The notes below the pieces were generated by a model. It did no database searches, had not been told where the DNA came from, and worked only from the letters and a program-made list of their open reading frames with translations. DNA of 64,000 bases, taken from NCBI GenBank assembly GCA_027487485.1, contig JAIYDN010000070.1, positions 62,001 through 126,000 of the forward strand, given 5' to 3'. The position numbers and the translations under genes were made by a program. Of the stretch, positions 49,864 through 59,423 are shown piece by piece (position 1 is the first letter of the stretch; each line of letters starts with the position of its first letter). This stretch comes from Planctomycetaceae bacterium. Lineage in GTDB: Bacteria > Planctomycetota > Planctomycetia > Pirellulales > Pirellulaceae.

Positions 49864-50268
49864 ATGCCGGACCGATTTACCGAAGCCCCTATTTCTCAAT
49901 TGATTGGTTTCCATGTTCTCCCTGCCTCCGAAGATGACAAGCAAATTGGGCGAGCCATTGTCGAATTGAAAATCGACAATCGACTGAATAATCCCATGGG
50001 GCGCGTCCACGGCGGCGTGATTGCAGCCCTGGCGGATGCGGCGATGGGAATCGCGTTTGGCAGGACGCTCGACCAAAATCAGGACTTCTCCACCATCGAT
50101 CTCCACATTCACTTCATGCGACCGGTTCGCGGTGAATTGCTAACGGCTACTGGCACGATGACTCAGCGAGGTCTGCGAATCGGGTATGTCACATGCCAAA
50201 TCGTCGACGACCGAGGCAAGATCGTCGCTTCAGGCTCATGCAGTTGTACAGTTCTTGACAAGATGTAA
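49864..50268 (+). CDS. Hotdog-fold thioesterase (PaaI/4HBT type)
   Basis: A 134-residue acyl-CoA thioesterase-like protein. MGRVHGGVIAALADAAMGIA is the hotdog helix with the HGG motif and the acidic Asp in ADAAMG (the catalytic position of PaaI-type enzymes). STIDLHIHFMRPVRGELLTATG and the ending GKIVASGSCSCTVL follow the fold. The substrate (phenylacetyl-CoA, other aryl- or acyl-CoA) cannot be told. The gene is convergent with the S41 peptidase gene across a repeat-bearing spacer. Confidence 0.88.
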   Translation: MPDRFTEAPISQLIGFHVLPASEDDKQIGRAIVELKIDNRLNNPMGRVHGGVIAALADAAMGIAFGRTLDQNQDFSTIDLHIHFMRPVRGELLTATGTMTQRGLRIGYVTCQIVDDRGKIVASGSCSCTVLDKM

Positions 50269-50393
50269 GGAGTAAGGTTTAAGGTGTAAGCCAGAAGGGT
50301 ATTTTGTGGCTTCGCCACATCGCCAAAACCATGCAGCGGTCATTAGTCTTCTTTAACTTCCTTACACCTTACACCTTACACCTTTCACCTTAA
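50268..50393. repeat. AAGGTGTAAG inverted and tandem repeat between convergent genes
   Basis: TAAGGAGTAAGGTTTAAGGTGTAAG (starting at 50267) pairs with CTTACACCTTACACCTTACAC (about 50360-50384), three tandem CTTACAC units. A short stem (TGTGGC / GCCACA at 50305-50318) lies inside. It sits between the stops of the thioesterase and S41 genes, so it may be a shared terminator. Confidence 0.7.
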
Positions 50394-51718
50394 GCTCCCA
50401 GCTTGTCCTGAAGGACCTGAACGGCTTTTTGCAATTGAGGGTCATCGGGCAAGCTTGGGTCAGAATTTTCTTGATTCTGGCCTGCATCTTCCGTTGCCTC
50501 TTTCTGGGCTTGGCTTGACATACCATTCGCAATGGGATCGGACCTTTTCCGAACTCGCTCGACAAGCTTTTTGAACGCTTCGTCATTGAGCTTCACTTCA
50601 CAGCCCGAGTCGGGCATGACGCCCCAGGTCTCTTCTGGTTTGGCGTCCTTCTCACGATGTATATTTCGGCCGCTTGGTGGATAGTAGCGTGCCGTCGTCA
50701 ATCGCATTGCTGCCATGCCTGCATCCAGAGGGATCACATTTTGAACGCTTCCCTTGCCATACGACCGAGTGCCCACGATCGTAGCCCGGCATCGGTCTTG
50801 CATGCATGCCGCGAGCACTTCGCTTGCGCTTGCAGAGTGCTCATTGATTAGGACCGCCATAGGGACAGAATCAGGTAGCAACGTACCTTGCTTTGCACTG
50901 TAGACTTCATCCACACGGCGATCGCGACCAAGCGTGCTAACCATTTCCCCATCATTCAAAAACATGTCGCATATTTCGGTGGCAGCATTCAATAGCCCAC
51001 CGGTGTTGTCTCGAAGATCAATCACGATTGCCTTGCATTGGCCAGAAACTTGACGAATCGCCGACTCCAGCTCCGACGTTGTTTTTTCGCCAAACAACTC
51101 GATTCGAAAGTATGCGATCCGTTCGTCGGCTTCCATCTTGAATTCCCATTTGCCATCCATGCGTCGCCTGTCTCCTAGCACGGACTCGACTTCAATCTTA
51201 GCTCGCGTGATGGCGACTCGCAGTGGCTCGGGCGCACCGGCTCGTTCAATCGTTAAGGTCACTTCGGTTCCCTCTCGACCTCGCATTCGGGTGGACACAT
51301 TCTCCACCTCTTCTTTTTCCGAATCAAAGTCATCGATCTTTAAGATGACATCGCCAGGCATAATCCCTGCGCGATAAGCGGGCGAGTCAAACACGGTTGC
51401 GACAACAGTGAGTCTATCTCGTCGAGGTGGTCCATCTAAACTAACGCCAAGCCCTCCAAACTCTTGATCGAAGACAGCCTGGAAAGGCTTGAGCGATTCA
51501 ACTGGGATATAAGCCGAATACGGATCGAGCGAATCAATCATTCCCTTCATGGCCGCTTGATAGAGCTTCTCTCGGCTGGGTTTCTCAATGTACTCCTGCT
51601 CGATGATGTCCATCGCAAGCGACAAATCGCCCAAATCGCGATTCTTTTGAGCCTTTCCATAACAGAAAGCGCACGTCACAAGAACTAAGAATAACAATTT
51701 GATATTGTGCGAGGTCAT
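50390..51718 (-). CDS. S41 family C-terminal processing peptidase
   Basis: A 442-residue exported peptidase. A signal peptide (KLLFLVLVTCAFCYGKA) is followed by an N-terminal helical part, a PDZ domain (AYRAGIMPGDVILKIDDFD) and the S41 catalytic domain: AIVIDLRDNTGGLLNAA, LINEHSASASEV with the nucleophile Ser, and RSYGKGSVQ with the general-base Lys. CtpA/Prc-type enzymes trim or degrade periplasmic and outer-membrane proteins. The C-terminal tail is Glu/Gln-rich and probably flexible. It is the only gene of its kind in the window, divergent from the TPR-redoxin gene. Confidence 0.92.
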   Translation of the reverse strand: MTSHNIKLLFLVLVTCAFCYGKAQKNRDLGDLSLAMDIIEQEYIEKPSREKLYQAAMKGMIDSLDPYSAYIPVESLKPFQAVFDQEFGGLGVSLDGPPRRDRLTVVATVFDSPAYRAGIMPGDVILKIDDFDSEKEEVENVSTRMRGREGTEVTLTIERAGAPEPLRVAITRAKIEVESVLGDRRRMDGKWEFKMEADERIAYFRIELFGEKTTSELESAIRQVSGQCKAIVIDLRDNTGGLLNAATEICDMFLNDGEMVSTLGRDRRVDEVYSAKQGTLLPDSVPMAVLINEHSASASEVLAACMQDRCRATIVGTRSYGKGSVQNVIPLDAGMAAMRLTTARYYPPSGRNIHREKDAKPEETWGVMPDSGCEVKLNDEAFKKLVERVRKRSDPIANGMSSQAQKEATEDAGQNQENSDPSLPDDPQLQKAVQVLQDKLGA

Positions 51719-52047
51719 TGAGATTTGGCTCGAGTGCGGTCAGTTCATACCATCGGGCGCGACGGGAAGTTGCCCCCTGTTGCGCATATTGTGCTGCCCT
51801 ATTGTCTCCCTTTGCGTCCATGACGGAAGCGACGGAGCGACAAATGAAAGGGAAAATCCGTCTTCATTTTAGCTCAATGTGTCGCACGCAGTTGGTTTGA
51901 ATCCCAACGGTTGCAGCTAGAATAGGAGTCTTGGAAAGCCGAGCCTTTCCGTATCCCTCTCTTTGATGCGAATTCCAACTTAACTATTTCTTGGCTGCTG
52001 GTCCGTTTCTGATCAGCCGTGTCCAGGAAGGCCCCAAAAGATCAATC
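51719..52047. other. Intergenic region, no gene seen
   Basis: A 329 bp gap between divergent genes that must carry both promoters. No convincing promoter, repeat or RNA could be found by eye. An in-frame start at 51991 for the right-hand gene is possible but gives no signal peptide. Confidence 0.4.
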
Positions 52048-54534
52048 ATGCCGCGATTTTGCTTCGTTTCGGTCCCTAAGGAATTGTCTTGTCAGGGCTA
52101 TGCGACCGTTTTTTTGGTGTGGTTCACTATGTTGACTGGTTTCCCGTCGATTCATGCAACGGAAATCCCAGCCTCGGACACACGTGCGGCTCAACCAGGG
52201 CACTCGCTTCATGCGGACGCCTTCAATGAGGGGCCACGCCAAGCTGCGTACCTCATGCCTGGCATGGGAAATCTTCATTGGGAAATCTCAACCAAGAACC
52301 CCATGGCTCAACGTTTTTTTGACCAAGGAATCGTCCAACTGCACGGTTTCTGGTACTTCGAAGCAGAACGATCGTTTCGCCAAGCCGCAGCTTTCGATTC
52401 GCAGCATCCGATTTTCTATTGGGGAATGGCTCGAGCCAATATCGAAAACGTGGAACGTTCCCGTGGCTTTATCGAGCAGGCGATGAGCCGACTCGAAAAA
52501 GGGAACGACAAAGAAAAGCGTTTGATCCAAGCTTGGAACGAACGAGTGAAAAAGTCTGAGGAGAATCCTGAAAAAGAGGAAAACAAACGAGACCGCGAAA
52601 GCCTGAAAAAGTATGCTCAGGACCTGGAGCAGATCGCCTATGACTATCCAGATGATATCGAGCTCAAGGCCATGCTCGCGCTACAGCTGTGGCAAAACGA
52701 TGGTGCTGGCGAGTCGATTCAAAGCCATTTTGCGATCAATTCTTTGCTGAGCGACATACTTCGGGTCAATCCACGCCATCCCGTTCATCATTTTCGGATC
52801 CATATTTGGGATTATCGCAAGGAAGCTTTGGCTATCGACGCTGCCGCGAAATGTGGCCCATCGGCCCCTGGTATCGCACACATGTGGCACATGCCTGGCC
52901 ATACGTATACACGATTGCACCGCTACGCAGATGCCGCATGGCAGCAAGAAGCTTCGGCTCGCGTGGATCATGCTCATATGGTACGTGACCGTGTCATGCC
53001 GGACCAAATCCATAACTTCTCGCACAATAATGAATGGCTTATTCGCAACTTGATCCTTTTGGGACGCGTCAAGCAAGCAATCGAACTAGCCAAGAACATG
53101 ATCGAATTGCCTCGACATCCCAAGTACAACGAAATCGATAAGCGCGGGAGTGCAAAGCTCGGTCGAGAACGACTGCTGAATGTATTGACCAGTTATCGTC
53201 TGTGGTCTGAACTGGCAACGCTTTCCAACAGTCCCTACTTGGACCCCACGTCCCATCCATTGATGCAAGATGAACAAAAAGCCTGGCTTGCGATTGCTGA
53301 ACTGCTCAGGGGCAACTTCGATCAAGCCAATCATCTTCATTCGGAGATCTTAGAGCAAATTGCGAAGCTAAAAACGGAATGCGTTGACTTGCGAGAGAAA
53401 GTGCGCTTGCTGGAAGAAAGTGAAGCGAAACAAGAAGAGAGCAAGTCCAATCGACCTCCGGAACTTCTTATGCCCTATGACGTATCCGAAGATCTTTTTG
53501 GAGATGAGAACGATCCAACTCTTTTGAAAATCCCCGGAAAAGAACTGGATGATTCGGAATCCAAGGACTGGTCAACCGAACGCAAAGATTTAGCAAAACA
53601 GCTTCGTACCCAAGCGCATCGCCATGCGAAGCTCAAGCAATTCGAGATCGCAATTCAAGCCTACCGCGCTGCCAACGCAGGTGATTTTCAACAAGCACTT
53701 CGCAAGTCCAATGACTGCCGCCCCTTAATCAACTCCATTGTTAGGATGGAATGGCTTGCGCTGGCTGGAAAACCTGATAAGGCTCTTGAGCGAATCACAA
53801 AGCGACTCGAAGAAGGCCAGAATGAACTGATTCCACTTGCCTGCGGAATCTGGATTGCCTCGAAAAACGATCTTGCCAACGAAAAGACGCTTGAACTGGC
53901 AAAGGGATGGATGAAGTCGCTTTCGAACATTGCCGCCACTGCTGACGACAATCTGGAACTGATTCAGCGAATCGAACCTTTCGTTGAAACTTTGGGACAA
54001 AAGGAAACTTGGCGGCAACAAGCCCCTGTACCGGCTGATATCGGCGAGCGTCCGTCGTTGGATTCGCTGGGGCCCTTGCGTTGGACCCCCTCCATGGCAC
54101 CTGTTTGGAGCGCCATGGCATCGGACGGCGAAATGCGATCGAACAAAACCTACGCAAAAAAGCCGTATGTCATAATCCTTTATCTTGGCTTCGGTTGCCT
54201 TCACTGCGCGGAGCAACTGAAGCAATTCTCGCCTATGGTCGACCAATACCGCGAAGCTGGAATCGAAGTGATCGCGGTCAGCACCGAGTCGATGGCTCAA
54301 CTGCAATCTGGTATCAAGAATTTCGGGAGCGAAATGCGAATACCACTTATGGTCAACCCAGAACTGGACATGTTCCGGGAATTTCGATGCTATGACGACT
54401 TTGAAGGCGTGCCGCTTCATGGAACCCTTTTGGTCGATGCCGAAGGAAAGATTCGCTGGCAGGATATCGGATTCGAGCCCTTTCAAAACGCTACGTTTTT
54501 GTTGGATGAAGCCAAGCGGCTCCTAAAACTCTAA
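52048..54534 (+). CDS. Exported TPR protein with C-terminal redoxin domain
   Basis: An 828-residue protein from ATG 52048, with a signal-like segment (GYATVFLVWFTMLTGFPSIHA). Residues about 80-450 hold TPR-like helical pairs (FDQGIVQLHGFWYFEAERSF, FRQAAAFDSQHPIFYWGMAR, MPGHTYTRLHRYADAAWQQE). The last 150 residues are an AhpC/TSA-like thioredoxin fold: KPYVIILYLGFGCLHCAEQL with CxxC, then IEVIAVSTESM and GTLLVDAEGKIRWQD. The combination suggests a periplasmic redox or disulfide enzyme with a protein-binding scaffold. A coiled-coil (EQIAKLKTECVDLREKVRLL) lies between. It stands alone, 105 bp before miaB on the same strand. Confidence 0.82.
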   Translation: MPRFCFVSVPKELSCQGYATVFLVWFTMLTGFPSIHATEIPASDTRAAQPGHSLHADAFNEGPRQAAYLMPGMGNLHWEISTKNPMAQRFFDQGIVQLHGFWYFEAERSFRQAAAFDSQHPIFYWGMARANIENVERSRGFIEQAMSRLEKGNDKEKRLIQAWNERVKKSEENPEKEENKRDRESLKKYAQDLEQIAYDYPDDIELKAMLALQLWQNDGAGESIQSHFAINSLLSDILRVNPRHPVHHFRIHIWDYRKEALAIDAAAKCGPSAPGIAHMWHMPGHTYTRLHRYADAAWQQEASARVDHAHMVRDRVMPDQIHNFSHNNEWLIRNLILLGRVKQAIELAKNMIELPRHPKYNEIDKRGSAKLGRERLLNVLTSYRLWSELATLSNSPYLDPTSHPLMQDEQKAWLAIAELLRGNFDQANHLHSEILEQIAKLKTECVDLREKVRLLEESEAKQEESKSNRPPELLMPYDVSEDLFGDENDPTLLKIPGKELDDSESKDWSTERKDLAKQLRTQAHRHAKLKQFEIAIQAYRAANAGDFQQALRKSNDCRPLINSIVRMEWLALAGKPDKALERITKRLEEGQNELIPLACGIWIASKNDLANEKTLELAKGWMKSLSNIAATADDNLELIQRIEPFVETLGQKETWRQQAPVPADIGERPSLDSLGPLRWTPSMAPVWSAMASDGEMRSNKTYAKKPYVIILYLGFGCLHCAEQLKQFSPMVDQYREAGIEVIAVSTESMAQLQSGIKNFGSEMRIPLMVNPELDMFREFRCYDDFEGVPLHGTLLVDAEGKIRWQDIGFEPFQNATFLLDEAKRLLKL

Positions 54535-54639
54535 GCCGAAAGGGACGTCGAAAGTCGAATACGGGCACTCTGTTAGACGAAATTCGCTGTTCTGATATAC
54601 TAAGCGACCGCATTTCATCCTTCAACGTTGCTGCAAGTT

Positions 54640-56100
54640 ATGTCCGACTCCATCACCATTCAACCTAATCCACCCGCAACCAAGCACTTGTACATCGATA
54701 CCGTCGGGTGCCAGATGAATGTGCTCGACAGCGAAATGGTTGTCGCATCCCTCCGGAAATATGGATATGCGTTAACGGGTAGCCCCGAACAGGCTGACGT
54801 CATGCTCTTCAATACATGCTCTGTTCGGGAACATGCCGAAGAGAAAACGTACCACAACCTCTTTCATTTGAAGCAACTGAAGCTTGCAAACCCAGGGAAG
54901 GTCCTAGGGGTCATGGGATGCATGGCCCAAAAGGACCAGAAGGCGATTTTTGAACGAACTCCTTTCGTGGATCTCGTCGTAGGCCCCGGACAATTGCATC
55001 GCATTCCGGAATTGATCGAACGAGCTCAAGCGGGAGAAAAACACCAGTTGGCTGTCAGCTTGTCGCGTCGTGATGGCAACGTCGATGATATCAAACGGTC
55101 GCACGAGACGTTCGACCCTCTCCGCGACCCTGAAATGCGTCCCACCCCTTTCCAAGCCTATCTTCGTATCCAAATCGGCTGCGACAAGTTTTGCACCTAT
55201 TGCATCGTCCCGATGACTCGAGGTCCTGAACAAGGACGTGCGCCCGAGCAGATTGTTGCGGAAGCCCAAGAATTGGCTCGTCAAGGATGCAAGGAAATTG
55301 TGTTGCTTGGCCAGACCGTGAATTCCTACCGTTATGTTCAAGGGGAAAAAACAACCCGCATGGCGGACTTGCTTCACATGCTGCATGAGATTGACGGGAT
55401 CGAGCGACTGAAGTTTGTGACCAATTACCCTAAGGACATGACCAAAGAGCTTCTTGAAACCGTTCGCGATTTACCAAAATGCTCGCCGTATCTCCACGTT
55501 CCAGCCCAAAGCGGCAGCGATAACATTTTGAAGAAGATGAAGCGGGGCTACACCACGGCGGACTATTACGAAATGATGGATCGCATCAATGCTATCATTC
55601 CCGAAGCGTCCGTATCAAGTGACTTTATTGTGGGCTTCTGTGGCGAGACGGAAGAGGAGTTTCAAATGACCATGGATATGGTCCGACGCTGCCGATTCAA
55701 GAATAGCTTTGTCTTCCAGTACAGCGTCCGACCTGGAACCAAGGGAGCCGAGATTTACGAAGACGATATTCCAGAGGATGTCAAACACCGACGCAATCTT
55801 GATTTGCTTGCCGTTCAAAACAAGATCTCGCTCGAAGACAACATGAAGTTCCTGGGCCAGAAGGTTGAGATCTTGGTGGAAGGCCCAAGCAAGTGGTCGG
55901 TTCGAAAAGGTCAAACTGGCGATCTTCGTCAAATGACGGGACGTACCAAATGCGATCGGATTGTGGTGTGGGACGGCAACGTCCGACAGGCTGGCCAACT
56001 GCTGCCGGTCCAGATCACGGATGTTTATGCGTTCACCTTGTTTGGTATGGTAGAGACCACCGAGTCCACACCCAACTTGCTGCAGATAGCAAACGCCTGA
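54640..56100 (+). CDS. miaB: tRNA-2-methylthio-N6-dimethylallyladenosine synthase MiaB
   Basis: A 486-residue radical SAM methylthiotransferase that adds a methylthio group to i6A37 in tRNAs reading UNN codons. N-terminal cluster cysteines: VGCQMNVLDSE, FNTCSVREHAE, GVMGCMAQ. Radical SAM motif: CDKFCTYCIVPMTRGPE. C-terminal TRAM domain: LGQKVEILVEGPSK. The sub-family signatures (RGYTTADYYEMMDRINA, FIVGFCGETEEEF) favour MiaB over RimO or MtaB. ATG 54640 is preferred to TTG 54628, since it matches the usual N terminus. It probably has its own promoter. Confidence 0.95.
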   Translation: MSDSITIQPNPPATKHLYIDTVGCQMNVLDSEMVVASLRKYGYALTGSPEQADVMLFNTCSVREHAEEKTYHNLFHLKQLKLANPGKVLGVMGCMAQKDQKAIFERTPFVDLVVGPGQLHRIPELIERAQAGEKHQLAVSLSRRDGNVDDIKRSHETFDPLRDPEMRPTPFQAYLRIQIGCDKFCTYCIVPMTRGPEQGRAPEQIVAEAQELARQGCKEIVLLGQTVNSYRYVQGEKTTRMADLLHMLHEIDGIERLKFVTNYPKDMTKELLETVRDLPKCSPYLHVPAQSGSDNILKKMKRGYTTADYYEMMDRINAIIPEASVSSDFIVGFCGETEEEFQMTMDMVRRCRFKNSFVFQYSVRPGTKGAEIYEDDIPEDVKHRRNLDLLAVQNKISLEDNMKFLGQKVEILVEGPSKWSVRKGQTGDLRQMTGRTKCDRIVVWDGNVRQAGQLLPVQITDVYAFTLFGMVETTESTPNLLQIANA

Positions 56101-56340
56101 TCTTCAACTTCAAAGAACGATGGGCTTTTTGCCCAACGTTGGCACCAAGCTCGGCGTGCGAGATCAACCCGCAATATAGATCTTCCCGACGCGTAAGACT
56201 TGAAGTAGCGACAATTGCATTTAGGGCCGAAGGCTCGACACATCCACTGCCGGTGCCGATAGGCCTCATCTTTCCCTACAAGTTGGACCTGCCGAGCATT
56301 CCAATTCCCTGCCGCGATCGCGAAGCTGCTGTATTTTTCT

Positions 56341-56535
56341 CCCCCTCGCCCCGCTTCGGGGAGAGGGGGTCGGGGGGTGAGGGGTTGATTCGAAACATGC
56401 GACTCTCCGATCCAGCGACTTGTTTAGTTCTTTTCAACAATGCAACATGTCCCGACCGCATTTAAAATCCCAATCAAAACACAGATCAAACCCCTCACCC
56501 CCAGCCCCTCTCCCCTAAGAGGGGCGAGGGGAGCA
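56341..56535. repeat. Inverted pair of CCCCTC-rich hairpin repeats (REP-like doublet)
   Basis: First copy about 56341-56390 (reading CCCCTCGCCCCGCTTCGGGG on this strand), second about 56489-56535 in the opposite orientation (CAGCCCCTCTCCCCTAAGAG). Each folds into an imperfect hairpin. About 100 bp of unique DNA lies between. Confidence 0.75.
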
Positions 56536-56600
56536 AAATCAAAAAATGAAGGTAATTCTGAGGCCAATAGGCACCGGATTTGGTACACCCTAAGGATATC

Positions 56601-56650
56601 AAGCCCTGAAGGGGCGACACATTCCATCGTGTGTCGCCCCTTCAGGGCTT
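56601..56650. repeat. Perfect 20-bp inverted repeat hairpin
   Basis: Arms 56601-56620 and 56631-56650 are perfect complements, with a 10-nt loop (ATTCCATCGT). The core is CCCTGAAGGGGCGACAC. There is no T-run, so it is likely a repeat element rather than a terminator. Confidence 0.9.
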
Positions 56651-56671
56651 GTCTCTTTATTGGTCTTCCCA

Positions 56672-56691
56672 CCGTGGCTTACCAGCCACGG
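56672..56691. repeat. 8-bp hairpin
   Basis: CCGTGGCT (56672-56679) pairs with AGCCACGG (56684-56691), with loop TACC. It is part of the same mosaic of intergenic elements. Confidence 0.7.
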
Positions 56692-56740
56692 CTAGGGATG
56701 TACCGGCCTTTCAGGCCTAAATTCCAACTACAAAACAAAT

Positions 56741-56789
56741 GAGCGAGGGATCATTCTGACTGTCCCTCGCTTACGCAGCGGGTTGTGAT
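56741..56789. repeat. Dispersed repeat, copy 1 (GAGCGAGGGA ... GGGTTGTGAT)
   Basis: AGCGAGGGA (56742-56750) pairs with TCCCTCGCT (56763-56771) and is followed by ACGCAGCGGGTTGTGAT. The same layout recurs at 61778-61826. Confidence 0.75.
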
Positions 56790-56879
56790 AAAAGCAAGAA
56801 GGCCGCACTCCGTCATGCGTCGGATTGCGGCCTTGGATCGGTTCGTGAGAATTCCGGCGGATGCCGGATTACCAACGGG

Positions 56880-59168
56880 TTACTGGTTGGCGTCTACCGA
56901 CACATTGTCGATATAGAACTCGGCATCTGTTGAGTTACCGAAAATGCCGGGGCTTCCTACCGTGTTCGGAACCGCATCCTCACCTTCAATGGTCCATGCC
57001 TCTGGTTCCGGTTCTCCCTTCTTCCAAACCTTGCCTCGCAGGATCGCCTTGCCATCTTTGTTCTCCGCTCGAAGTTTGATGACATACCAAGTGTTGGCTT
57101 GCCATTCGTAAGGAATCGTCTTTGCGAATCGTTGCTCTTGCATCGAGACCCACGAACGGATCTGCAACCGCTGAGCACCTTCCAATGCTAGCGTATAGCG
57201 TTGAGCAACGACTCCCATGTCTGGTAGCTTGGTCGTTGGCACTTTGTTTTTGGTGTCCAATGCGTAGACTTCCGCTTGGACGGTGTAGTCGCTGACGTTA
57301 GGCTTGCCAAAGAAGGCTTGGCTGCGAACGCCCTTGGGAATCGTGCTGATCTTGACCAGTCCATTGCCACCCGAAGGGAGTTCAATAGGCTGATGACGAT
57401 AGGCGGCTCCCACCCAATGAAGAGGAACCTTTTTCTCTTCGAAGTCAATCCGCCATGGGAACGGAGGGATCACGCGGGCCCGAGCGACGCTCTTGAGTTC
57501 TCCGTAGGATGCGTTCAAGAAAACCGCTTCGCCTTTCGTTTCAGCAGGAGCCGTGTAAACAAGATCGTCGCTAACGGTTCCGCTACCTTCGACCTTGACT
57601 TCTGCGTCCGTCAACAAGCGAAGATACTGTCCGGCAGCGTTGTAGGCGCGTACTTGCAAACGGGCTTTTTGTCCTGGGGAAAGCAGCAGTTCTACCGGGC
57701 ACACTTGGATGTGGGCTACCGTTTTGTCTGTCAGCTTTGCTTCCGAAGGTAACGTTGGCATCGGATCCGCTTCGACTTTGTGATCTGCCTTACCGATGCA
57801 GTAGAGGGCTGCATTGGTAGGCAAATAGAGTCTGCCGTTCGAAGCTGCGAACGAGCCAAAGATTTCGTTTCCACGTAGAACCGTTTTGCTTACGACCTCG
57901 ATGGATGTTTCGGTTGGCTTCAAAACGAAGACCTGGCCTGTTTCCTCGCCGAAGTACATTTTGCCTTCCGAGACAAGTACGGAGCCAAAGACGCGGCGGC
58001 CGACTTTTGTTTCCACTTCAATCACACCGGTTTTGGCATTCACGCCAAACATGATCCCGCCGTCGTCTAGGTAGTAGATTCGGTCACCGATCTTGACGGG
58101 GCAACTTCTGGAAACCGTTCTCTTTTGAATGTTCCATAGAAGTTTATCTTCGGTGATGTCGCCGGTGGTATTTCCATCGAACGCAAAGACGGCACCAAGG
58201 ATAGTTCGGTCGGTTTCGTTCTGCTCTCCGTGTCCATAGTAGACGATTCCGTTTTCGATCAACGGAGTTACGTTAACGCCGCGGGGCGAGGCTTGGTACT
58301 TCCAAATGACTTTGCCTGTGCGTGGCTGAACAGCATACAGGGCGCCGTCAGCGGCACCGAAAACCATGGCAGCCTGGCCGTTGAACACTGTGAATACAGG
58401 GGTGCTGTAGGTGGTGTCTTCTGGTCGAGGGCGAGTGCCCATCATCCAGATAGGTGCTCCGGTCGCTTTGTCCAAGGCAAGCAATCGGTGAGCGGGAACG
58501 GCGGTTTGGTCCCAACCTGTCATGACCCCGGAAATGTAGACCATGTCCTCGAAGACCACGGGGAAGTTCGTTCTGCCACCGTAAGTGGACAGCATTCCAT
58601 ACTCCTCGAGCATGGAACGTTCCCAAAGGATCTTGCCGGTCTTTCCTTCAAGGCACTGGAATACACATCCCAACCCCAGGACGTACACCTTGTCGGTTTC
58701 AGGATCGCCAACAACGCTCGACCAACCAACGCGTTCCGATGGAGCGTCGGACAAGTAGATGTTGTGTTCGCTTTCCCAAATCAGTTCACCCGTCTCAGCG
58801 TTCACGCAAACTGTCTTTTCCGCTTCCTTAGTTGTTTCGGGATTGGAGCGGCAAACGGTGTAGAGCCTCCCGTTCATGATCACGGGAGTTGCCCTGGAAG
58901 CATACTCTTCCTTTTTCCAAAGGATATTCTCCCCTTTGGCAGTAAACGAATCGGGGAGCCCTTTTTCTAGGGATTGGCCATTTTGGAGCGGTCCCCGCCA
59001 GTTGACCCAGTCGGTCGTTTTGGGACTGTTCCCCGCAGAACTACCCGCGGGTGTATCGTCCGCGTAGGACCAAGTGCAGCCAACCGAGACGGCCGACGCG
59101 ATCATCAAGCTCAACAAACGCGCGGGGCGATTGCCGGTCGGGAACCGAAGTTTCGTAAAAATGTTCAT
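56880..59168 (-). CDS. PQQ-like beta-propeller protein with C-terminal jelly-roll-like domain
   Basis: A 762-residue exported protein from ATG 59168 (MNIFTKLRF), with a signal peptide (LLSLMIASAVSVGCTWSYA). The Cys in SVGC could be a lipobox but does not match it well. Beta-propeller repeats follow (DWVNWRGPLQNGQSLEKGLP, ELIWESEHNIY, GKILWERSMLEEYG, GKVIWKYQASPRG). After about residue 540 comes a segment like a bacterial Ig/sugar-binding linker, and the last 200 residues (WRIDFEEKKVPLHWVGAAY ... DAEFYIDNVSVDANQ) resemble a concanavalin/DUF1080-type domain. A longer frame to 59384 is not supported. It is convergent with miaB and divergent from parA. Confidence 0.86.
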   Translation of the reverse strand: MNIFTKLRFPTGNRPARLLSLMIASAVSVGCTWSYADDTPAGSSAGNSPKTTDWVNWRGPLQNGQSLEKGLPDSFTAKGENILWKKEEYASRATPVIMNGRLYTVCRSNPETTKEAEKTVCVNAETGELIWESEHNIYLSDAPSERVGWSSVVGDPETDKVYVLGLGCVFQCLEGKTGKILWERSMLEEYGMLSTYGGRTNFPVVFEDMVYISGVMTGWDQTAVPAHRLLALDKATGAPIWMMGTRPRPEDTTYSTPVFTVFNGQAAMVFGAADGALYAVQPRTGKVIWKYQASPRGVNVTPLIENGIVYYGHGEQNETDRTILGAVFAFDGNTTGDITEDKLLWNIQKRTVSRSCPVKIGDRIYYLDDGGIMFGVNAKTGVIEVETKVGRRVFGSVLVSEGKMYFGEETGQVFVLKPTETSIEVVSKTVLRGNEIFGSFAASNGRLYLPTNAALYCIGKADHKVEADPMPTLPSEAKLTDKTVAHIQVCPVELLLSPGQKARLQVRAYNAAGQYLRLLTDAEVKVEGSGTVSDDLVYTAPAETKGEAVFLNASYGELKSVARARVIPPFPWRIDFEEKKVPLHWVGAAYRHQPIELPSGGNGLVKISTIPKGVRSQAFFGKPNVSDYTVQAEVYALDTKNKVPTTKLPDMGVVAQRYTLALEGAQRLQIRSWVSMQEQRFAKTIPYEWQANTWYVIKLRAENKDGKAILRGKVWKKGEPEPEAWTIEGEDAVPNTVGSPGIFGNSTDAEFYIDNVSVDANQ

Positions 59169-59423
59169 TGTTTTTGGTGGAACAGTTATTGAGAGTATCG
59201 ATGTGGAAGCAGCGAAATTCGCCATGACGTGGGATCGTTGGATTCCGATTTGTCGCGGTGGGGCAATTGGGAATATCCAGGCCGAACCGTCGGTTGCAGC
59301 CAATCGTCCCGAATACCAATATACCAAATTTCCAGACTTGCTAGATGTGAAACGTGGAACTGCTATTTCCTCGCTAAGTCGCAATTGCGTATTGTTCGTT
59401 TCGAATCCCCCAGTTTAACACTC

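Larger units (their letters stand above)
56101..56879. other. Repeat-rich spacer between convergent miaB and PQQ genes
   Basis: About 780 bp, no gene. Contents in order: an inverted pair of GC-rich repeats (56341-56535), a perfect 20-bp hairpin (56601-56650), an 8-bp hairpin (56672-56691) and a repeat shared with 61.8 kb (56741-56789). Short frames through these are repeat translations, not genes. Confidence 0.6.

Noticed and set aside
59390-59415. T-arm-like GTTTCGAATCCCCC suggesting a tRNA
   Set aside because: No matching acceptor, D or anticodon arms upstream; lies in the parA leader region.
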